A stretch of DNA of 64,000 nucleotides, taken from contig NW_017264846.1 in assembly GCF_000149955.1 (NCBI RefSeq), forward strand, positions 40,022-104,021, written 5' to 3'. Positions 52,346 through 60,569 of this stretch are shown here, in pieces. The position numbers and the translations under genes were made by a program. This stretch comes from Fusarium oxysporum f. sp. lycopersici 4287 (lineage: Eukaryota; Ascomycota; Sordariomycetes; Hypocreales; Nectriaceae). The notes under the pieces are model-generated. The model made no database searches and was not told the origin of the DNA. It saw only the letters and a list, made by a program, of their open reading frames with translations. Within the stretch, counting starts at the first letter, position 1, and each line of letters opens with the position of its first letter.

Positions 52346-53923
52346 TCATGACGTTGTTACTGGTGTCGGTGGGGCCAAGACCCGGAGTACATACGTCACG
52401 TACCAAGGCCAAAAGACTTCAAGAGCCCAAGTTCTCAATCGTTGAATACCAGCAATAACCTGAAACGTTGAAAGCAATCTCAACGTGGAGCCAAAAGAGC
52501 CGCTGGTCCATAGAGTCTGCAAAATAGATTAGACACATGATGTCAAAGAACCAAGCTGAGAAAACTTCTTACCGTCTTGCCATTGTGATAGGTCGAGGCA
52601 ACGAATATCCATTCGTGTCCGTGGACAAGTATCCCAGGAATAAAGGGTAACTTTTGCAAGTCGTCGCCAGCGAGTTTATATAGATGCCTCCACTGGGCCG
52701 CATGCCATACTCCCATTTGAAGCTGCGCCTTGCGCGCAGACGCTCCGCCTCGTTTGGTTTCAATACTAACTGATATGGGAAGAGGCCGCAGGGGCGCATA
52801 ACTGGTATGATTGATGGAGGAGTCAGTGAGAACTCCCCGGATCTCTTTGATTGCTTCCATGGTCTGAGGCTGATTGTCATCTTTCTCCGGATCAAGATGG
52901 AAAACATAATCGACCTTTTTGCCTTGTGAGGCTTTCATCCGATAGGCAGGGAGTATGCCAGCGCTAGTGCTATACGCCAAAGTCAATCATCATTGTCAAG
53001 CCGGAGTTTTATCAAGTACATACCATGGTCGAAACCCATCGAGTTGGCGGCCACGAGGAGTTTTTCCGTAGAAGGCGGCTTTGAGTAGGGGCGTGTGAAC
53101 GAGGTTATTCCAACCAGCTTCATCGTCTTCCATATCATTGCAATCCTTGGCATCGCCCACAAGCTGCATTACCTCGGCAAGTCTAAGTTCATGATGCAAA
53201 TGTGGGAGGTACCTCTTCAGAGGCAAGCCTTCTCCCGTAGGCTTATCAAACACTCTAGGTTTAAAAGAACCATAAGCTGGGGTTGACTTCTGGAGGTCAG
53301 ATATCTCGGACTGTCATGTGTTAGTTTCCAAAGGGCTTGGAGGCAAGGGCAGTTTTACCAACCTCAAGATACTCGGGGATAACACGGTCTCCAGTTCCGA
53401 TATCGTCCATTTCATTAGAAAGTAGTGCCAAAGTGTCAGGGATCCTTGGATCCAATAAATCAAGTTGTTTCTCCTCGAGTCCATCAGGATTGAGCGAAAG
53501 AGATGAGAATATTTTACTAGGAGACGAGTGGTTTGATGCATGACTGCTTTGACGCGAAGAATTGTTGGAATCATTTACAGATCGCGGACCGTCTTGTCTT
53601 GGCGTCTCCTCGTTCGCCTCGTCGTCGTTGTTGTCGTCGTTGTTAACGTCAACTGCATGTGCAGCTAGTATGGGAACGCCCCCAAGCTTCCGTCTCTTAT
53701 TCGATGGCGTAGAAGGCTGCATTTCCAGCGCCAAGTCAGTCCCGGGGAAGATGTCTTGGGTATGATCCTGTGAGGGTGGCGGCGAAAGAGGACGATCTGA
53801 GTCAAAATAAGGCCGCTTTTTACTGTTAGGATGCTCTTTAGGCGTAAGGTGCGCACCAGTACATGAGAAGTCAGTAGGTACGCCTTCAAGCCAAGAAATA
53901 ATGCTATGATTGAAGTCGTTCAT
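52346..53923 (-). CDS. PD-(D/E)XK-like nuclease-fold protein (PDDEXK_12 type), four exons
   Basis: Exons are 53923-53363, 53310-53024, 52969-52573 and 52516-52346. Introns of 52, 54 and 56 bp have GTTGGT, GTATGT and GTAAGA donors, AG acceptors and CTAAC/CTAAT-like branches. The joined frame is 471 residues with no break. The start at 53923 gives MNDFNHSIISWLEGVP, a beginning common in this fungal family. The N-terminal 180 residues are Ser/Pro/Asp-rich with a basic KRRK patch. The C-terminal half has the nuclease-like core: KVDYVFHL (Asp about 303), INHTSYAPLRPLPISVSIETKR (Glu about 353, Lys about 355), then QLQMGVWHAAQW, GHEWIF, and a terminal ALEVFWPWYVTYV segment. Catalysis is inferred only from these residues. 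Its place between inverted repeats suggests either cargo or an element-encoded nuclease. Confidence 0.75.
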
Positions 53924-54208
53924 AGTGCAATTGCCAAAGCCATGGTAAATTGCTACTGCTGTTGGTTTGAAGCGACACGAGAAATGGAGACAGAGTGGAA
54001 TTGTTATGCCCCGCATTTGTTGATGCAGCAACTAACTCTTGTCGGCTTCGGTTAAATGATCGTCCGGCCAGCCCCCGGCGCCTACGATCTAACCAATGAC
54101 AGGCTTGATGAGAAAGACCTTCATTAGCGCACGTACTGCGGCGATCAATAGGCGGACGGGTACCCGTCCCAGCTACCATATCAAGCATAGTACTCTCCGC
54201 TATCGGAC

Positions 54209-54384
54209 TGCTTAGCGCCCCGTTCGATTGTCATTGCAACGCAAACCAAAAGCAAAATGTCGCAGGGTAGGCATTAGTAATCTAGCTATATGCTTTAAGT
54301 AACTGTGCAGGATGGAATACCCCGCACAAGAGACAACTTAAGATTTTAATCAACACATTTGCTGCTGCTCATCATATTCACTCT
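54209..54384. other. Spacer before the right direct-repeat arm
   Basis: No gene. It lies between the candidate nuclease element and the start of the right arm. Confidence 0.35.
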
Positions 54385-54985
54385 AACCCTACTGTACCAA
54401 TTACCACTGGTAATGGGCCCAATACCAACTTTGCGGCCCGTGCACCTTCCCCTTTTGGAGGCGGCTAATAGGCGGACGGGTACCCGTCCCAATTGCCATA
54501 TTCAGTCTAGCCCTCTCCGCTATCGGATTACCTCCCGCTGTGCAATTCCACTATCTCGAGTGGTTTTACTTGAAGTCCCATTAACCTGCTATGTTTTTTT
54601 CAAAGCAAGTCGATGACTTTAATTTGATCAGCCTTGATGTATTCAGGTGATACACCCACTCTAATAAACTCTACTAGAACTACGGCTGAACTACAATACA
54701 ACTTTCTTCCTGTTCCGCGGCAGAATACAAGGCTTCTTGTTCATCGATATCTCGCTGAGCCATCTCCCAAAGCTCGCCCATGCCTCTTCTGCTTGTAAAC
54801 AGTCGTCCGTTCTCGGTCTCCTCAGCTACTCGTGCTTCCATGCGATCAGTCTCTGCTTTGTCCCAGTCTAAGTAAGCCATCATCTCTTCTTTAGTCCACT
54901 CTCTCAGACCCGTCGAGGTTTTGCAGTACCTCCCCATCTGCTTATAATCAAGGCACCAGCTGTAGCTTGGCGGGGGCAAGCTGCT
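54385..54985. repeat. Long direct repeat, right arm
   Basis: Same order as the left arm: CTACTGTACCAATTACCACT (near-palindrome 54400-54414), GCGGCCCGTGCACCTTCCCC, the palindrome at 54474-54489, CCGCTATCGGATT, then the small minus-strand ORF. The central part differs from the left arm by small indels. It lacks the MITE. Confidence 0.7.
54680..54979 (-). CDS. Small repeat-encoded protein of unknown function, start uncertain
   Basis: The open frame is about 99 codons, containing CLDYKQMGRYCKTSTGLREW and TKEEMMAYLDWDKAETDRMEARVAEE, then RRGMGELWEMA. It is charged and helical. I have seen similar REWTKEEMMA sequences in hypothetical proteins of fungal repeats, but know no function. There is no in-frame ATG at the beginning (the frame starts with TTG). 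An upstream exon from ATG 55125 (MRLSFEGTNEQ) joined by an intron is possible. The corresponding stretch in the left arm (about 51260-51480) is degenerate. The gene is within a repeat, so it is more likely part of a mobile unit than a host gene. Confidence 0.4.
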   Translation of the reverse strand: MPPPSYSWCLDYKQMGRYCKTSTGLREWTKEEMMAYLDWDKAETDRMEARVAEETENGRLFTSRRGMGELWEMAQRDIDEQEALYSAAEQEESCIVVQP

Positions 54986-55318
54986 GATGAATTGATTGAC
55001 GTGGTTCGGCGAATTCTCAATGTGGTGAGATTAAGAACTGAAATTTTCGGTTTGACGATGCGGCGCTGGGAATTCCGGGGGAGAGGAAAGGGTTGCTCGT
55101 TTGTGCCTTCGAATGAGAGCCTCATGTGAAGTTGTCGTTGCGCCTGGCTCTTCTGTCGGGTTTCAATTTATGCATTCACTCAATTACAATCATGAAAATA
55201 CTAAACAACATTCATTACCATCGTCTACTGAAACTCACATGTTTATCATCTCCGTATAGTATCTACTCTATCTCCGCCATTCCATCCTATCTATTATATT
55301 TCTATATGCTTAGTCATA

Positions 55319-55564
55319 ATGGCCAGCTCCTCTATTCATAGGCAACATAGCCATCCCACTTTATCTCCAGCAAAGTTGCAAGAGCTCGAAAGGCTCAGCC
55401 TTTGTTACAATTTGCCGGAAGCAGCAATTATATTTACCCAATGCGGTTTTGCTATTCTTTTGATCTTAGGTTCTGGGTGCGAATACAAAAATTACTCGGC
55501 CTGTACGCCTTCCTTCGCTTACATGGTATGGTTTAGTGTACTAATCCCCGGTCGCTGCAAATAA
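55319..55564 (+). pseudogene. OrsD/DUF3505-like N-terminus fused to repeat DNA
   Basis: ATG 55319 gives 81 codons. LSLCYNLPEAAIIFTQCGFAI resembles the start of the first zinc finger of the family (usual form LPE..IIC..CGFAI), with Phe replacing the first Cys. The frame then passes into a diverged copy of the GGTTC-GAATACAA...GGCCTGTACGCC part of the dispersed repeat (about 55440-55530; compare 34990-35037). It is a non-functional remnant. Confidence 0.45.
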
Positions 55565-57016
55565 GTAGGAAGCGGCTTGATCGGCTCAATTTCAAAATGG
55601 AAGAGAACATACTGCATGATGACTTTATATACAAGGAGATGATTAATTCAACCCGGCCTAGATGCCTGCTATTTCTCCGGAAAAGACAAGCCAAAAATGA
55701 TCTTGGTTTAGATCATCTCGCTCACATTTGTAGCATTACTCTAATGCTATTTAGCCCGTTCGGAAAGCATGGCTCTGCCGTATAGTGGGCGTTAGGGCCA
55801 CTGAAGGGATGGATTACAAAATGTATTCCTTCTGCGAGGAAAGAGAAAACAGCCTTGGTCTATCGCCGTTTCGGTTTTGATGCGAACCTTGTCAAAGTCC
55901 TCAAAACGGCTGGCTTGACCGGCTGCAGCCATAAAAGCCCCTCAGCACAGAATGACCACACAGGGGCTTGATGGTGGGCAGCTGACCATGCAGTGATGGA
56001 AGCACAGGGCCATCGGGCGTTCAGTGGCACTTATGACAGACTGACAAGTGCAGGCGAGCAACTCAAAAGCGGCTCGGTGCGTCACTGAGTGGTGTGAGAA
56101 GACAATTGCGGTATGGCGGTGAGGGGAACCGTATGGGAAATCATTGGCTGTCGTATGTTTCCTCAATTGTGAGGCGACAGGCTTTACCCCCCAAACCATG
56201 TTAGCATCAAGTTGTTGTTAGGCACATTGGCCGGCTCCGCGAAGATAGCTAAGACTTGATGAAGGAACCCGTATTATGGATTCGCCCTCAAAGAAAAAGC
56301 CTCCTGCTGCATTACAGGTATTGGCTGTAATGGAGCTTCCTATTTCGCCTCATTATGAATACTGACAAGTTGCTTCGTGTATGGTGGCGGGGGTGCGCCT
56401 TTTTCTCAACCAACGTAGCCGAAGTCTCCTCAGCCCATTGCTGCCTGATGCTTAAACCTGCGGCCACACTAAAAACACTTTGCCCGCCGATTTGCACATT
56501 GTCACCGTCCAACTGAGGTGGCTAACTGTAAGGTTGCAGCACTTGTTCCCGACTGTCGAATGTTCGAAGGAGGCCCGAGCGTTGGTCTGACCAAATCCCT
56601 TTTTTCCGTCCTACATCCCTATCGTCCGTCCCATTTTAAGTAAAAAGGAGACCCATGCGATGTCGGGGAGGTGCGCTGTGCAGGGAAAATGACGGGGAAA
56701 ATGACATGGTCTCGACCAGGGGTCCGGACTGGGTTAAGTAAAAGAGGATTTCAGTAAAAGAGAATGGTTATTGGCCAAAAAAAAAAAAAAAAAAAAAAGA
56801 TATATAAAGTTGCCAGAGCCTCGAGGTAGGGTTTTGGGGCTTGAAGCTCCGCAGGTGCCCTGCAACCCCACGTAGGCTAGAGTCCTATTTTGACTGCCTT
56901 ATTCACGCCATCAGGCACCAGTGAGCAACAGAAATCTCTACGAGGAAGACAAATAATCTCGATTAACCTTGTCACGGCAGTCATAAACTTAATCACACTG
57001 AGCTATTCGCACAAAC
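55565..57016. other. Gene-poor stretch before the HET gene
   Basis: No motif-bearing ORF. It contains an A-run of about 20 (56777-56798). At 56611-56640 is CCTACATCCCTATCGTCCGT followed by CCCATTTTA, repeated with small changes at 59384-59415, a further short repeat family. The last 200 bases would be the HET promoter. Confidence 0.45.
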
Positions 57017-58966
57017 ATGTGGCTTCTCGATGCGAAGTCAGTACGCCTCGTTTCCTTTGCCAACCAAGAGGAGATCCCACCATACGCAATTCTCTCGCAT
57101 ACATGGACAAATGAAGAGGTATCGTTTCGAGACATAATGTCAGTGGATACCGGCACGAATTTAGCAACTATGGCTGGGTGGTTTAAAATAAAGAATGCCT
57201 GCCGTCTAACATTGTCATTTGGGCTCAGTTATGTCTGGATTGATACTTGTTGCATTGATAAGTCTAGTAGCGCTGAGCTCCAAGAGGCAATCAACTCCAT
57301 GTTCAAGTGGTACGAACTAGCAAATATATGTTTTGCTTACTTGGCCGATGTTTCCGTATACGAGGATATTCGTATGAAAGGGTCCTCTTTTCGACACTGC
57401 CGTTGGTTCAAGAGAGGCCGGACTTTGCAAGAGCTACTCGCTCCGATTGAAGTTGCATTTTACGATCAAGATTGGAGACCAATCTCTACGAGGGGACAAA
57501 CCAAAGACCTGATTGAAGTAATCACTGGCATCAGACCGCTCTATCTATCTCGTCTACCTCGAGATGAACGCATTTACGAAACACTCTCGAGAGCCAGCGT
57601 TGCTGAAAGAATGTCCTGGATGGCTAAACGAGAGACAACAAGGCCGGAGGATTTGGCTTACTGTCTGCTAGGCCTATTTGACATCAATATGCCTATGCTC
57701 TATGGAGAAGGTTCCAAAGCCTTCCAAAGATTACAAGAAGAGATCATGAAAAAGTGTGATGACTGCACCCTGCTCAGTTGGGGGTATCAAGAGCTATGCA
57801 GTAATTGGCGTTGGGAACAAGCATCTCTTCTTGCCCCGCATCCCTCTTCTTTCAAATATTGCAGGGACATTGAACCCTGTTCCCTCGAGGGGTTTAACGC
57901 AGCTTCATTCTCGATGAATCAGAGGGGCCTACAAATGAAAGTTCCCGTACGTTTCGACTTGACGCACCAACTACTCGTATACATAATACTGAACTGTTCC
58001 CCTCGTTCGGAGACAGAATGCTTTCCTGAAACTGGCGCTCCTAAATCCTTTGTGGCGATACCATTGATCTCTACAAGTGCCTACAACGAATCCCAAATAG
58101 GCGAAGGAACTCAGGAAGGAGAGTACTTACGTCCCAAGTGGTGTAGGCCAACTCTTGTCTCTAAAAAATTCCTAAGTCAGGCGAAATCGATCAGCTTAGT
58201 TATTCGAAGATCCTCAGATCGATTGCGAATATTTCGAGAGTTACCCCTTTCAATCGCATTTCCCCCGATCCCAATTCCACAAGGCTACATCATACTGGGG
58301 ACCTATCCACCTCAGCCGATCGGAAGTCAATTCATTTCTCTTCAGCCCTACCCATCGCAGGTTATAGCAGACTCGGCAGAAGAGATCCTACCACCACCTG
58401 TTCCGTCGTCAATAATTTATTCTAAAGAGGATCAAAGAATGATCCGCATAAAAGTACCCCCGCTTGGCACCTTCGTAGTCGTCTTGGGGTATCGGGCAGT
58501 GGCGCGGCGCGTGACTTGGGGCATGACCTTCTGGCAGTGCCTTAATATCAATTGCCGTGTTTTCAAGTTGCCAGATAGATTCGATTTGGAAGCCTTACAC
58601 AGCCTATCCATTACCCAGGATTTCACTAATCTACAGGAATTTAACTCCCAGTTTCGAGGAGATCGCTATATATTCAACATTGGCGTGCGGGCCAATGCAT
58701 ACATCGCGATTCAATTCTCCAAGGAACAAAAGGAGCTAGGGATTACGGATGTATATATCAGCATGGCTCACCCATTAGACAACTCTCACGAGCAGGAAGA
58801 AGTTGAGACGCAAGAGGGAACTGAAATTAATATGCTGAATTGGTTACAAGATCACAGGAGAATGGCCCAGCTTCATGGACAGGCTTCTCCAAGGCTTACT
58901 GATTCTGTGCGCAGGGAGCTGATGACAAGTTTTCCGACATATAGTACTGCACACAGTTTGATTTAA
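57017..58966 (+). CDS. HET-domain protein (heterokaryon incompatibility type)
   Basis: A 649-residue single exon. HET-domain blocks: PPYAILSHTWTNEEVSF (about residues 21-37), GLSYVWIDTCCIDKSSSAEL (about 72-91), EAINSMFKWYELANICFAYLADV (about 93-115) and RWFKRGRTLQELLAPIEVAFYD (about 130-151). AERMSWMAKRETTRPEDLAYCLLGLFDINMPMLYGEG, the usual end of the domain in HET-E/HET-D-type proteins, follows at about 195-233. The remaining 400 residues have no NACHT or WD repeats, so it is a short-form member. HET proteins trigger cell death after fusion of incompatible hyphae; whether this one does is not shown. The start ATG places the first HET block at the normal distance. It is intact, unlike most neighbours. 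Confidence 0.88.
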   Translation: MWLLDAKSVRLVSFANQEEIPPYAILSHTWTNEEVSFRDIMSVDTGTNLATMAGWFKIKNACRLTLSFGLSYVWIDTCCIDKSSSAELQEAINSMFKWYELANICFAYLADVSVYEDIRMKGSSFRHCRWFKRGRTLQELLAPIEVAFYDQDWRPISTRGQTKDLIEVITGIRPLYLSRLPRDERIYETLSRASVAERMSWMAKRETTRPEDLAYCLLGLFDINMPMLYGEGSKAFQRLQEEIMKKCDDCTLLSWGYQELCSNWRWEQASLLAPHPSSFKYCRDIEPCSLEGFNAASFSMNQRGLQMKVPVRFDLTHQLLVYIILNCSPRSETECFPETGAPKSFVAIPLISTSAYNESQIGEGTQEGEYLRPKWCRPTLVSKKFLSQAKSISLVIRRSSDRLRIFRELPLSIAFPPIPIPQGYIILGTYPPQPIGSQFISLQPYPSQVIADSAEEILPPPVPSSIIYSKEDQRMIRIKVPPLGTFVVVLGYRAVARRVTWGMTFWQCLNINCRVFKLPDRFDLEALHSLSITQDFTNLQEFNSQFRGDRYIFNIGVRANAYIAIQFSKEQKELGITDVYISMAHPLDNSHEQEEVETQEGTEINMLNWLQDHRRMAQLHGQASPRLTDSVRRELMTSFPTYSTAHSLI

Positions 58967-59600
58967 TGAACTGGTCTTCTCTGTAACTGTATGGAAGGAT
59001 TACAGAGGAATGCTAGCTCTGTACATATTGGACAGCCATATAGGAGGCGGGTCGCTTGGTATGTCCTGTTTTCGGTTTATACAACTCTATCCATTATTTG
59101 CGGATGATTCTGTTAAGATTGCCCATCTAAATAGGATTTAACAGTTTGTTTAAATACAACAGCGGAATAGAAACTTCCTAACGGAATGTACGCCCGTGTC
59201 GAGATACGTCTCCTGGTTTTACGCATAACGGCAACTGATTCACTGTATTCGATTCTAGATATGTATAAGGGGGTTTGTGATAAATCTTTTGATGGGAAAG
59301 AAGCCTATCATGTACTTCCATCGGGAACGCGGCCCATTCCCGCTTCTCCACCAATCACCTCATCCCAACCATCCTTGTCTGCTACCTACATCCCTATTGT
59401 CCGTCCCATTTTATGTAATCGCGGACGCGCTGTTGCGATCAGAGCCCCACTGAGAATGATCTACATGGTAATCCACAATGCCGAGATCCATAAGGCTGCA
59501 ATGACGGAAAAGGGGGCCCAATAGATGGACGGGTCCGTACACTCACGGGTCCCCCATTAGTCAGCATAACCCTAACCCTCTGCCTTGCTGCTTTATCTTT
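58967..59600. other. Intergenic, short repeats
   Basis: The second copy of the CTACATCCCTATTGTCCGTC repeat is at 59384-59415, and a GATGGACGGGTCCGTAC motif near 59523 recalls the palindromic repeat. No gene. Confidence 0.4.
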
Positions 59601-60113
59601 TTATGGGCTACTTCTATATCGTAACGGACAGGACCCTGCACCTCTTCTGTGGCCTTGTATATGACACTTGCTACATGTAGGTAGTCTTTTTGCTAGCTTA
59701 TCTTGCGGCTTATCTTGTCGCCCGTCTTGCTGCTTGTCTTGCCCTTTGCCATGCTCCTTGTCTTGTCGCTTGTTTTGTGGTCTGGCGTGAGCCTCGTCGT
59801 GTGGTTCGTCTTGCGTTTCGTCTTGCCGCTTGTCTTGTGGTTTGCGTTGGGGCTCATGATTGTGTTGACAAAATCGAGCTTCAGTTCGATGTTTGAGAAG
59901 CCAATTTCCACTCCATTCTTCCTTGGCTACTATTGAAAATTGGCAGCCTGTGCGAAATCGATTACATGCGTAGGTAATTGTAAGTCGACCAGAACTTTCT
60001 GTAGTTGATCTTCTGGTTATAAATTTATAGCCTCCGATTGCTGCCCAGATGTTGAGATCTCGAATAAGATCTTCTTGTGATGAATACCACTGCTGAGGAG
60101 GAAGAGAGTTCAT
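59601..60113 (-). CDS. FAR1-type DNA-binding domain protein with zinc knuckle (MULE-derived)
   Basis: A 170-residue single exon. Residues about 14-90 match the N-terminal FAR1/WRKY-GCM1-like zinc domain of Mutator-like (MULE) transposases: DLNIWAAIGGYKFITRRST, TYACNRFRTGCQFSIVAKEE and CQHNHEPQ. Next is a low-complexity run of QDK/QDE/QDR repeats (about 93-145), then a C-terminal knuckle CSKCHIQGHRRGAGSCPLRY. The MULE catalytic domain that should lie between them is missing, as if removed cleanly, with the Gln-Asp-Lys repeat in its place. It could be a relic or a domesticated DNA-binding protein. The frame is open. Confidence 0.65.
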   Translation of the reverse strand: MNSLPPQQWYSSQEDLIRDLNIWAAIGGYKFITRRSTTESSGRLTITYACNRFRTGCQFSIVAKEEWSGNWLLKHRTEARFCQHNHEPQRKPQDKRQDETQDEPHDEAHARPQNKRQDKEHGKGQDKQQDGRQDKPQDKLAKRLPTCSKCHIQGHRRGAGSCPLRYRSSP

Positions 60114-60569
60114 TTGTTAATAGTAGTAAGCAAGGATAGATATGATGAGATGTTAGGCGGTGAAGCTAATTTTACATCATTATTCCAGCTCCAGATTCAA
60201 CTGAAAGAGGACTTTGACGCGTCTTGATTGGGCCGTCATCCCTGTTTTCCTCTTTCACTTGAAAGGGGCTACTTGGCGAGACTGCCGCGACTCCACTTTC
60301 AGCGATGGTAGGGGCGCTTTATCATATCATTGGTGCTCTGGTCCTAACCCTGGACGGTTCTTATAGAGTTTGAGGTGGTAGCTCAAAGCTTCGCAGCGTG
60401 TGTAATACATGTAATATAAATAAAGTTTGATTACGGAATTCCACGTGAACAGCGCGTCTTTGACGCGCGCTTCTAGGACAGGTCCAAACTTTATAAAGAG
60501 AATAGCCCTCAATGTTCTTCGAAGGCAACTTGCAGTAAATGAAGACTAAGTCTTGAGTTGCGAGACAGG
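60114..60569. other. Short intergenic region
   Basis: Divergent spacer between the FAR1-like gene and the recombinase-like gene. It probably holds both promoters. No repeat was recognised. Confidence 0.4.

Larger units (their letters stand above)
51670..54208. mobile_element. Candidate element with 70-bp inverted repeats carrying a nuclease gene
   Basis: Segments 51670-51739 and 54139-54208 are inverted copies of 70 bp that agree at most positions. Both run GTCCGATAGCGGA, then variable bases, then TGGGACGGGTACCCGTCC, then GCCTATTGATCGCCG. Between them lie a C2H2 fragment (51851-52158, plus) and an intact four-exon nuclease-like gene (minus). Single copies of the same repeat occur at about 50787-50880, 54463-54535 and 29878-29920, so the repeat also exists alone. 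No target duplication or transposase was recognised, hence only a candidate. Confidence 0.45.

Noticed and set aside
50650..54985. Helitron interpretation of the palindrome-bearing arms
   Set aside because: No Rep/helicase gene and no CTRR-type 3' end after a hairpin; the repeats do not fit Helitron ends.
59690..59936. Leu/Cys/Val-rich plus ORFs resembling a membrane repeat
   Set aside because: Complement of the QDK repeat in the FAR1-type protein.
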